Origin: Algoriphagus sp. CAU 1675
GTDB taxonomy: Bacteria; Bacteroidota; Bacteroidia; Cytophagales; Cyclobacteriaceae
DNA: 64,000 nt
Assembly (NCBI RefSeq): GCF_029222925.1
Contig: NZ_JARHUI010000003.1
Coordinates: forward strand, 167,621-231,620
Reading direction: 5' to 3'
A model generated the notes under the pieces. The model saw only the letters and a list, made by a program, of their open reading frames with translations, was not told where the DNA came from and did not search any database. Shown in pieces: positions 44,383 through 52,117 of the stretch (position 1 is the first letter of the stretch; the number at the start of each line of letters is the position of its first letter). A program made the position numbers and the translations under genes.

Positions 44383-46080
44383 TTACTTGTTTGCGGTGAA
44401 AGTTGGGCTTTGAGTAGCTGTAAGAGTAAAAGAGCCGTATTCGGCAATGGACATACTTCCTTCCAAAGTTCCGTTGGCGATTTCCCCAGAAACCTTCACA
44501 TTCAGAGACATGCCACCCGCTGCTACATCAAAGCTAAAGCTCAGATTGTTTCCGCTTAGACTAATATCCTTCAATGGAGATGAGGCACTTCCACTTCCTC
44601 CAGGGTTATCATAAGTGATGGTTCCGTTGTAGGAGCTTCCGGACTTATTGATCGTGATGGTTCCCCCGGAAGATCCGGCGGGTGTTTCTGATACATATTC
44701 CCAGGTTCCTTCGGCTTTCACTTCCCCGTTTCCATTTCCATTGCCCTTCTTCTTTTCTTTGATCTCATAGTCATAGATCAAACCGTCAACAATCACATGT
44801 TTGATCTGTGCATCTTCTGAAAATAGTGGTCCGGTAGTGAGGACCATATTGGCAATTTTTCCACTTTCTATTGTACCCGCAATTTTACTGATTCCTAAAA
44901 TAGAGGCTGGGTTTGAAGTCAGGGCAGCCAAAGCTGCATTTTCACTCAATCCAGCTTCTACCATTTTTCTAAGGGCAGGAAGAATTTCACCGGCCTTTTC
45001 GCCAACAGTAGTAAATGCGAAAGGTATTCCTGCTTTTTCAAGCTTGCCGGCCTGGGCAAGAGCCTGATCGTAGGCTTCTTTTACTCGGGCATATTGTGCT
45101 TTGGTAGCTTCGTCCACATCTTCTTTCTGAGCTTTGATTGCCTTGTCATTAGGGATGGCCAATTGGATGAGCACTTTTGCCCCTGAACTTTTGATCAAAT
45201 CCAATACCGCATCATACTCTTCAAGGCCTGTAAGAATGAGTTTGAAACCCAGTTCCTTTTGCAGACTGATGGCTCTTCTCACTTCAAGATCATTTTCAGC
45301 AGTAAACAAAACAGGAACCTGTCCATTGACTACATCTGCCATTGCGCTGTAGGTAGGAGTGAGTTCAGGCCGAACAACTCCAGTGTTGGAGGTGAATTGA
45401 ACGCTTCTTTGTTGAGTCAGTTCGGTGTTTTTGTAAACATCCCTGAATTTGGCCATCACACCTACGGCTGTAGCGGGGTACATTCCTCTGGCCCCTCTGA
45501 AATTGGCGGCAAGCGCTGTATTGTTTTTGAGGATATTGGTGGATTTTTCATCTCCCAAGACCACGATAGATGCCTTTCCTGCAATCATTCCTCCTTCAGG
45601 TACGATCTGGGCAATTGTAAATCCAGCCTTTCTGAAGTCATTTACCTGAGAAGATGAACCGGAATATTGGTCATCGGCACTTCTCCAAGGAGTGATTCCA
45701 GCGATTTCGTCTGGGGGATTGGAGGATACAAAGTTCTCAGGTCTTTTTGGATCTTCTGGTTTGGTGATACCTGCCTGTGAAGCTCCGTCGATGAAGCCAG
45801 GGTAGATATAAAGGGAGTCAGCAGAAATGATCTTCGCTTCTTTTGGAAGGCTGATTTTGCTTCCCACCCCTGTGATTACTCCATCCTTGATCAAAACCGT
45901 GGCTTTGGTTCCAGGACTCCCAGGTACCGTAAAAACTGTGGCATTGGTAATGGCATAAGTACTGGTAACTGGTTTTTTCCCAGTAGGGTCACTTTGTGCA
46001 AACAGTGACTGAACTGAGATTAATCCTGTTATCAGTAAGCCAAGAACACTTGCCTTCAGAAATGTTTTTTTCATATTCAT
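44383..46080 (-). CDS. Amidohydrolase-family protein lacking the HxH motif, with C-terminal beta domain
   Basis: 565 residues from the ATG at 46080 (an ATG at 46074 is equally possible; one at 46104 less so). Signal peptide to QSLFAQ. The barrel is amidohydrolase-like (ATVFTVPGSPGTKATVLIKDG, SNPASILGISKIAGTIESGKI) but FIDxHxH has become FIDGASQAG (A100 and Q102 for the histidines), and the late Asp site reads AFTTVGEKAG. Residues about 445-565 are an added Gly/Ser-rich beta domain (GTWEYVSETPAGSSGG, TINKSGSSYNGTITYD). It is the first gene of the operon and probably a noncatalytic partner. Confidence 0.87.
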   Translation of the reverse strand: MNMKKTFLKASVLGLLITGLISVQSLFAQSDPTGKKPVTSTYAITNATVFTVPGSPGTKATVLIKDGVITGVGSKISLPKEAKIISADSLYIYPGFIDGASQAGITKPEDPKRPENFVSSNPPDEIAGITPWRSADDQYSGSSSQVNDFRKAGFTIAQIVPEGGMIAGKASIVVLGDEKSTNILKNNTALAANFRGARGMYPATAVGVMAKFRDVYKNTELTQQRSVQFTSNTGVVRPELTPTYSAMADVVNGQVPVLFTAENDLEVRRAISLQKELGFKLILTGLEEYDAVLDLIKSSGAKVLIQLAIPNDKAIKAQKEDVDEATKAQYARVKEAYDQALAQAGKLEKAGIPFAFTTVGEKAGEILPALRKMVEAGLSENAALAALTSNPASILGISKIAGTIESGKIANMVLTTGPLFSEDAQIKHVIVDGLIYDYEIKEKKKGNGNGNGEVKAEGTWEYVSETPAGSSGGTITINKSGSSYNGTITYDNPGGSGSASSPLKDISLSGNNLSFSFDVAAGGMSLNVKVSGEIANGTLEGSMSIAEYGSFTLTATQSPTFTANK

Positions 46081-46210
46081 TGAAGGGTTTAAATCTTGTA
46101 GCAATCTAGCGAATGCCTATTCAGAATCCATTTAGATTTTATTATCGAAGTTTTTTTTTGGATCAATGGCAATCTGCCGGGTAAAATGGCTCAGTTAATG
46201 ATTTTAGAAT

Positions 46211-46234
46211 TTCAATTTCATATAGAAAATTGAA
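46211..46234. promoter_or_regulatory. Inverted repeat in the divergent promoter region
   Basis: TTCAATTT (46211-46218) and AAATTGAA (46227-46234) lie between the amidohydrolase operon and the response-regulator operon, 92 bp ahead of the response-regulator ATG. It could be an operator or simply AT-rich chance. Confidence 0.3.
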
Positions 46235-46325
46235 TTATATCATGTTTGAAAAGTTGGAATTGGTATTACTTAATTCCGATAGGCTAGTATATTTAGATTC
46301 GAATAAGTTCCAAATCACCCATTCT

Positions 46326-46685
46326 ATGAAAAAAATCCTAATTATTGAGGATGATTTATTGATTTCCAGTCTAGTCCAATTTCGCCTCAATAAGGATGGC
46401 TATCAAACCATTGTCGTCAAAGACGGAAATGAAGGAATCGAGGCAATAAATACAAAAGACCCTGATTTAATTATCACTGATGTGATGATGCCGTTCCGAA
46501 GTGGAATTGAAATCATTCATTATGCCAGGAAAAATAAGCCCGATGTTCCGGTAATTGTTTTGAGTTCTTTGGGAGAAGAAGAAGAGGTGGTTTTAGAGGC
46601 GTTTAACCTGGGAGTTGTTGATTTTGTCCCCAAGCCATTTAACCCCAATGAATTAGCAATTCGAGTTAGGCGTGTTTTAAAATGA
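46326..46685 (+). CDS. Single-domain response regulator (receiver only)
   Basis: 119 residues from the ATG at 46326, chosen because KKILIIEDD is the canonical receiver start; an in-frame upstream ATG adds 32 unlikely residues. Acidic pocket E8-D9-D10, phosphoacceptor D52 (IITDVMMP), S80/S81 and K103 (VPKPF) are all present. With no output domain it must act by binding a partner, as CheY does. It is the first gene of a tight five-gene operon (4 bp before the next), so the HEAT-domain membrane protein and the glycosyltransferase are the obvious partners. No cognate kinase is adjacent. Confidence 0.9.
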   Translation: MKKILIIEDDLLISSLVQFRLNKDGYQTIVVKDGNEGIEAINTKDPDLIITDVMMPFRSGIEIIHYARKNKPDVPVIVLSSLGEEEEVVLEAFNLGVVDFVPKPFNPNELAIRVRRVLK

Positions 46686-46689
46686 CAGC

Positions 46690-48258
46690 ATGATAAAAAT
46701 CCATATTTTTCTAGTAGGTCTTATCGTATTCGGTTTATCCGCAAACGCCCAAGAATCCAAAAATGCATTTCCAGACTCCCTCAGCTTCCAAAAAGAATTG
46801 GTTCGCCAAGGGGAATTGAGTGGACTTGAGTATAGGATATCGATTGATATATCTACGATTCCGGATTCCCTTCAAACCGACAGCGCCTTTCTTTTTTCCA
46901 AATCTGGCCAAGTTTGGGTCAGTAAAACCTATTCGGATTGGAGCCAATCTGAAAAATTGATCAGTTCCCTGTCAATTTATACTCCCGAACTTGAATATTT
47001 GGTTTTTGGAAAGAAAGCTGATTTCACTGGAGCCGAGACCTATTTCCAAACCTTGATTGCTGCAGGGGATGTGGTTTTGGGGGCTGAGACTGAGAAATCC
47101 GGAGATGATTTGGTCTTGATGGCATCGAGGGATTCATATCAACCTATTTCTGAAGGTCAGTTTGGGTTGTTTTTGGATAACAAATTCTTTTGGGTTTTTG
47201 TAATCACACTTTTCTTTTTGGTTACAGCTGGAGGGATGATTGTCTTTATGCTGATTTTTAAGAATAAGAGAAACCAGCGGGATGAACAGATCAAGGCTTA
47301 TGAAGGCATGATCGCTGGTCCTTTGACTTCCCTTCTTTTTGAAAAGGATCTGGAGCAGATCAATGCTATGACAATCGGGGATATGAATGAAATTTTCCCC
47401 ATTGAATATTTAAAAAAGCCTCTTTTCAATGAAGTAATGATCAATTTGTTGATTGGGCTTAACAAGAAAATGAAGGGGGACTTTAAGGTAAAACTCAAGT
47501 CCTTTTATAAAAAAGCCGGATTGGTGGAAGTTACTTTAGCCAATTTGAAAAGCGGAGATTGGGATAAGGTGGCAACAGGCCTTGTTCAAGTGAACGAAAT
47601 GGATTTGGTAGAACTGCTGCCGGAGGTCAAGAAACATTCCAATTCCTCCAATTTTCCTGTGCGTTCGCAGGCAGGGGCAACCTTATTGAATCTTTCCGAA
47701 AAGATGGATCTGGGATTTTTGGTCAATCAGACTTATCCTATTTCTGAATGGCAGCAGATGACCTATTTCAGGATTATTAAATTTGTTCATTCCTCCAAAG
47801 AACTTGAAATTGATCAATTGTTTTCTTCTGAAAATCAAAGTGTAAGGGCTTTTGGAATAAAGTTAGTTCGAATGCTTGGTCGCGTTGATTTATTACAAAA
47901 TATGCGTGATATAATTCCTATTGCCACTGAGGAAGAAAAGCTGGAATTACTCAGGGCTTATCAGGCATTGGGTGTGCATACGGAGGTGGATTTTATCAAT
48001 CAAAGTATGAAATCCCCCATTTTATCCATTCAGGAGGAAGCCATTCAGGTCGCCGGTGCATTGGGGAATAAGGCTTCCGTTGAAATTATCGAAGAGCTTT
48101 TGAAAAAAGACCCTGATTTTAACCTTAAGAAACTGCTTCTGAAAAGTCTGTTTCAGCTTGACAAAGATGAATTTGAAGTTTTTGTTAAAGCCAATGAGGA
48201 AGCGGATATCCAAGCAATTAGAGCTCACATTTTAGACCCGATTTTGCAAAATGTATAA
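46690..48258 (+). CDS. Inner-membrane protein with periplasmic N-domain and cytoplasmic HEAT-like repeats
   Basis: 522 residues. Signal peptide 1-20 (to SANAQ), a periplasmic region about 21-165, one membrane helix 166-190 followed by KNKRNQRDEQ (positive inside), then a cytoplasmic all-helical domain about 200-522. In the latter, repeating helix pairs of about 30-35 residues (GLVEVTLANLKSGDWDKVA, SVRAFGIKLVRMLGRVDLL, SIQEEAIQVAGALGNKASV, FNLKKLLLKSLFQLDKDEF) are HEAT-like. HEAT domains are protein-binding scaffolds. The overlap of its stop with the glycosyltransferase start and its place between a receiver and the synthase suggest it transmits a signal to the synthase. Confidence 0.82.
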   Translation: MIKIHIFLVGLIVFGLSANAQESKNAFPDSLSFQKELVRQGELSGLEYRISIDISTIPDSLQTDSAFLFSKSGQVWVSKTYSDWSQSEKLISSLSIYTPELEYLVFGKKADFTGAETYFQTLIAAGDVVLGAETEKSGDDLVLMASRDSYQPISEGQFGLFLDNKFFWVFVITLFFLVTAGGMIVFMLIFKNKRNQRDEQIKAYEGMIAGPLTSLLFEKDLEQINAMTIGDMNEIFPIEYLKKPLFNEVMINLLIGLNKKMKGDFKVKLKSFYKKAGLVEVTLANLKSGDWDKVATGLVQVNEMDLVELLPEVKKHSNSSNFPVRSQAGATLLNLSEKMDLGFLVNQTYPISEWQQMTYFRIIKFVHSSKELEIDQLFSSENQSVRAFGIKLVRMLGRVDLLQNMRDIIPIATEEEKLELLRAYQALGVHTEVDFINQSMKSPILSIQEEAIQVAGALGNKASVEIIEELLKKDPDFNLKKLLLKSLFQLDKDEFEVFVKANEEADIQAIRAHILDPILQNV

Positions 48259-49714
48259 CTTTCTGTTCTATTTTCTGATTGAGGTATTTGGGGTCTTTTT
48301 CATGATCCTCAGTTTTTCAGTGGTGTTGATCTACCTGATCATCATGCTCTTTAGTGCTCTGGAAATGAGGGATTACCTGAAGAAAAACCGCTTTGTAGAT
48401 TACCAAGATATCATTACTTCTCCGATTGCACCAGGGGTATCCCTGATTGCTCCGGCATACAATGAAGGTTCGAATATTGTCCAGAATGCAAAGAGCCTTT
48501 TATCCCTGCACTATGGGAAATTTGAGGTGATTATCGTCAACGATGGTTCCAAGGATGATACTCTGGAAAAATTGATCGAGTTTTTTGAACTGGAAAAAAC
48601 AGCCTATGCCTATCATGCTGAGATTCAAGTTCAGAAAGTCAAAGGCGTCTATAAATCTACCAATAAATCGTTTAGAAGGCTGACCGTCATAGACAAGGAA
48701 AATGGAGGGAAAGCGGATGCCTTGAATGCAGGAATCAACATCGCCCAAATGGAGATCCTGTCTTGTATCGATGTGGATTGTATTCTTTCCAATGATTCTA
48801 TTACCCGGATGGTGAGGCCGTTTATGGAGGAAACCAGCAGAAAAGTAATAGCTGTGGGAGGGGCGATCGGTATAGCAAATAACTGTGATGTAAAAGATGG
48901 TACAGTTACCAAATACAGAGTTCCAAAAACTTTATTGGGAAGGTTTCAGGTAATTGAGTATGTAAGGGCCTTTTTGATGGGAAGGATGGCATGGAGCAGA
49001 ATCAATGGATTGATGTTGATTTCCGGTGCTTTTGGATTTTTCAGAAAGGATTTGGTTTTGGCTGTTGGTGGATATTTCTCCAAAACGGTTGGAGAGGATA
49101 TGGAGCTGGTAGTGCGGATGAGGAGATATATGGAGGAGAGGAAAATCCCTTACAAGGTTGGGTTTGTTCCTGATCCTCTTTGTTGGACGGAAGTTCCTGA
49201 AAGTGAAGAGATTTTGTCAAAACAAAGGAACAGATGGATGAGAGGAACTATCGAAACCTTGCAGCTTCACCGTAAGATTGGCCTAAGTCCAAAATACCAT
49301 GTCTTGGGGATGATTTCATTTCCGTTCTGGACGGTATTCGAAAAATTTGCGCCGATTATTGAATTGTTAGGGGTGATTTACACCTTGGTCCTGATTGTTA
49401 TTGGCGATTTTTCAGCTATTTATTTCATTGCCCTGTTTGCAATGATTTACCTGCTCTCCATGATGGTTTCTGCTTTTAGCATTTTGTATGAACAGTTGGC
49501 CTTTAATAATTACAAGGACAAAAAAGACCTAAGAAAACTGATTTGGGTAATCTTGATAGAACCATTTTTCATCCACCCGAAAATTACCTTTTGGGGTTTG
49601 AAGGGGCATATAGATTTTATCAGTGGCAAAGGAGGCTGGGGAAAAATGATCCGTACAGGTTTCAAGAGTGCTGAGGACAAAAAGAATATGGAAACACAAT
49701 CCGGTATGCAATGA
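48251..49714 (+). CDS. Membrane glycosyltransferase family 2, processive synthase type
   Basis: 487 residues. Two N-terminal hydrophobic stretches (about 5-36), a GT2 domain (about 60-335) and three or four C-terminal membrane helices (about 340-430). PAYNEGSNI, VNDGSKDDT, the nucleotide-sugar/metal motif D174-V-D176, the catalytic GED281-283 and the Q325-RNRW329 motif are those of BcsA/PgaC/hyaluronan-synthase-type enzymes that extend and translocate a polysaccharide. The sugar is unknown. No PilZ domain is seen, so c-di-GMP control like that of BcsA is not evident. Overlaps both neighbours, so tightly coupled. Confidence 0.93.
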   Translation: MYNFLFYFLIEVFGVFFMILSFSVVLIYLIIMLFSALEMRDYLKKNRFVDYQDIITSPIAPGVSLIAPAYNEGSNIVQNAKSLLSLHYGKFEVIIVNDGSKDDTLEKLIEFFELEKTAYAYHAEIQVQKVKGVYKSTNKSFRRLTVIDKENGGKADALNAGINIAQMEILSCIDVDCILSNDSITRMVRPFMEETSRKVIAVGGAIGIANNCDVKDGTVTKYRVPKTLLGRFQVIEYVRAFLMGRMAWSRINGLMLISGAFGFFRKDLVLAVGGYFSKTVGEDMELVVRMRRYMEERKIPYKVGFVPDPLCWTEVPESEEILSKQRNRWMRGTIETLQLHRKIGLSPKYHVLGMISFPFWTVFEKFAPIIELLGVIYTLVLIVIGDFSAIYFIALFAMIYLLSMMVSAFSILYEQLAFNNYKDKKDLRKLIWVILIEPFFIHPKITFWGLKGHIDFISGKGGWGKMIRTGFKSAEDKKNMETQSGMQ

Positions 49715-50943
49715 GAAAATTTCCGGTACTACTTATACTGCTGATTTCGCTTGTTTTTCAAGTTAAAGCCCAGGATCGAATTGATCCGGACGAGTTGCTG
49801 ATTCAGGCTAGGGAATTGATTTTTGATGGGAAATACATTGAGGGTAGAACATTGGCTTTTCGGGCTCTGGAAAAATTTCCCACCTATGGGGATATTCTGA
49901 TTCTAGTAGGCAGGAGCTATGCTTGGGAAGGAAAAAATGATTCTGCCAGCATGTATCTAGAAAGAGCCATAGTAGCGGCTCCCAAGTATGAAGATGCCTA
50001 TTCTGCCTTTCTCGATAACCTTACCTGGTCTGGTAATTACGAGAAAGCCAATGAAGTATTGACCAGGGCAAAATCTAATTTTGGAGAGAAATTGCCCGAT
50101 AATTTGAGATATAAGGAATCCAGATTGTTGTACTTTCAAGAAGAATATGACGATGCATTTAAGATTGCAGAGGAGCTTTTTGAGGGTGGATTTAAGCAAG
50201 AGGGCATATTGGGCTATATGCAGACTTTGCAGCGTCTGAGAAAAACCAATGCCATTGGCGCAACTTATGATTATGACTCCTTTAGTGGGGACCTTTCATT
50301 GAATCCTTGGAATACTTGGTCATTTTACGGAAGGACTAAAACCAAACTCACTGGATCATTGATCGCGAGAGTGACCCAAAGTTCCCGCTTTGATTCTTTT
50401 GGTACTCTATATGAATTGGACGCCTATCCTTCTTTGGGAAAGAACTCCTATGCCTATTTAAATGTGGGTGGGTCTTCGGCTTCCTTTTTTCCCGATTTGA
50501 GATGGGGAGCATCGGTATATTTCAATCTCTCGAATGCCTGGGAAATAGATGGGGGATATCGTTATCTTAAATTTTCTGAGGTTACTAATATTATCACCGG
50601 TTCCCTGGGGAAATATCTAGGTAACTGGTGGATGAATATGCGTGTCAATGTGATTCCTTCTTCTAATGGAACAAGTAGTTCCGCTATCTTTCAGTCCCGC
50701 TATTACTTCAAGACCGGGGAGGACTTTTTCAGTATTCAGCTTAGCAGTGGAGTTTCTCCAGATGAGGAAAACCGAGATTTTTCCCAATTGCTTAATTCTT
50801 ATCGGGTAAGGTTGGGATATCAACAATTGATCAGTCCCCGATTTATGATTTATGGCTATACAGGGTATAGTAGAGATGAGCTTTCTGCAGGTAATTTCAG
50901 GAATAACCTCAATATTTCACTTGGTACAGAGTATAGGTTTTAA
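49711..50943 (+). CDS. YaiO-like outer-membrane protein with TPR-type N-domain
   Basis: 410 residues with a signal peptide (to VKAQ). Residues about 28-175 are TPR-like helix pairs (ELLIQARELIFDGKYIEGRT, DSASMYLERAIVAAPKYEDA, FQEEYDDAFKIAEELFEGG); about 180-410 is an outer-membrane barrel with YaiO-type strands (YDYDSFSGDLSLNPWNTWSF, YELDAYPSLGKNSYAYLNVG, WEIDGGYRYLKF) and a terminal Phe (LGTEYRF). In Enterobacteria YaiO is encoded next to a GT2 gene (YaiP). It is a good candidate for polysaccharide export across the outer membrane. ATGA-type overlap with the synthase gene. Confidence 0.85.
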   Translation: MRKFPVLLILLISLVFQVKAQDRIDPDELLIQARELIFDGKYIEGRTLAFRALEKFPTYGDILILVGRSYAWEGKNDSASMYLERAIVAAPKYEDAYSAFLDNLTWSGNYEKANEVLTRAKSNFGEKLPDNLRYKESRLLYFQEEYDDAFKIAEELFEGGFKQEGILGYMQTLQRLRKTNAIGATYDYDSFSGDLSLNPWNTWSFYGRTKTKLTGSLIARVTQSSRFDSFGTLYELDAYPSLGKNSYAYLNVGGSSASFFPDLRWGASVYFNLSNAWEIDGGYRYLKFSEVTNIITGSLGKYLGNWWMNMRVNVIPSSNGTSSSAIFQSRYYFKTGEDFFSIQLSSGVSPDEENRDFSQLLNSYRVRLGYQQLISPRFMIYGYTGYSRDELSAGNFRNNLNISLGTEYRF

Positions 50944-50952
50944 AGCTTGGTG

Positions 50953-52113
50953 ATGAAAACAGAATTTCGTCTTTTTCTCAAGCAACTTTGGCCCTTTATT
51001 TTGGTGATTGTTGTGATTCCTTTTCTGAGTTTCGCTTGGTGGTATTTTACTCCCTCCAAAGTCCTTGGGGTAATAATTCTGGACAAAACTGTAGTTGATG
51101 ATCAATTCCGTGAACATTCAGGATTAGTATGGACTCTCAATCATGATAAATACACCAAAGCAGATGGATCTTTTTATCAAAAGGAATCCGATTACAATGG
51201 TTTTTTCCCTGATCCAAAAACTGATTCTGGCCAGATAAGGGATTTTTCTCAATTTTCTGATCAACAGATAGCCGAATTGATCGAAAAGAATGAACTGTTT
51301 TTCCTGACAGATACCTATGGCCAATACGCTATTAGTCAGGATTCCTCAGATGAAAAAGCGGTCTATGGTGGACTGAATGAATCAGATTTAAAGGTTTTAG
51401 GAGAAGCAATTAAGCAGGAAAAAACCATAGTGGCTGAATATAATTCAATGGCTTCTCCAACAGAGAAGCTGATAAGGGCTGAATTTGAGAATCTAATGGG
51501 GCTCACTTGGACCGGATGGATCGCTCGGTATTTTGAGGAATTGGACCCTTCTCTCAATTCAAAATTGCCTGAATGGTTGGTTACAAACTATGAGAACCAG
51601 AAAAATGAAGCATGGGATAAGTCTGGCTCGGGGATGGTTTTTATCAAGGATTCGGGTGAAATGGAGGTGTTTTTGACTGGAGAGGATTTTATGAATCAAA
51701 CACCGGTGATCAGGTCCCCGAGGATGAATAAGGAAGGGTTTAATCTGCCCCAGGCGATTCCATACCCTGATTGGTTCGATATTGTTTTGATCAAGCGGGA
51801 GTACGAGGTGATTTCTTATTATGATATAAACCCAAGTGACCAAGGCCTTCAAAGATTGAGAGGGATGGGGCTACCCAGGTATTTTCCAGCAGCTGTCGTT
51901 CGAACCAACGGAAAGGGGAAAATATATTATTTTTCGGGGGATTTTTCTGATTCTCCAGCTGATTTGGGCTCGCCTGAATTTATGGGAACTCCTTACTTAT
52001 GGAGAGGATTTTTTTTGGAGGCAAACTTTCGGAAAAGGCAAAGCTTTTTCTGGAATTATTACTATCCCTTGGTTTCCCAATTAATTGAAAAGATTTATCA
52101 GCCCGAGGAATAG
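50953..52113 (+). CDS. Periplasmic membrane-anchored protein of unknown function, last gene of synthase operon
   Basis: 386 residues from the ATG at 50953, chosen from three consecutive candidate starts (TTG, GTG, ATG). One N-terminal membrane helix (LWPFILVIVVIPFLSFAWWYF, about 11-31, is the anchor) and a large periplasmic domain. Visible blocks are VLGVIILDKTVVDDQFREHSG, FFLTDTYGQY, NLMGLTWTGWIARYF, SGSGMVFIKDSGEMEVF, and IYYFSGDFSDSP. The alternating strands at the start recall a flavodoxin/amidotransferase-like sandwich, but I cannot assign a family. Position after YaiO suggests a role in modification or export of the polymer. Confidence 0.75.
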   Translation: MKTEFRLFLKQLWPFILVIVVIPFLSFAWWYFTPSKVLGVIILDKTVVDDQFREHSGLVWTLNHDKYTKADGSFYQKESDYNGFFPDPKTDSGQIRDFSQFSDQQIAELIEKNELFFLTDTYGQYAISQDSSDEKAVYGGLNESDLKVLGEAIKQEKTIVAEYNSMASPTEKLIRAEFENLMGLTWTGWIARYFEELDPSLNSKLPEWLVTNYENQKNEAWDKSGSGMVFIKDSGEMEVFLTGEDFMNQTPVIRSPRMNKEGFNLPQAIPYPDWFDIVLIKREYEVISYYDINPSDQGLQRLRGMGLPRYFPAAVVRTNGKGKIYYFSGDFSDSPADLGSPEFMGTPYLWRGFFLEANFRKRQSFFWNYYYPLVSQLIEKIYQPEE

Positions 52114-52117
52114 TTTT

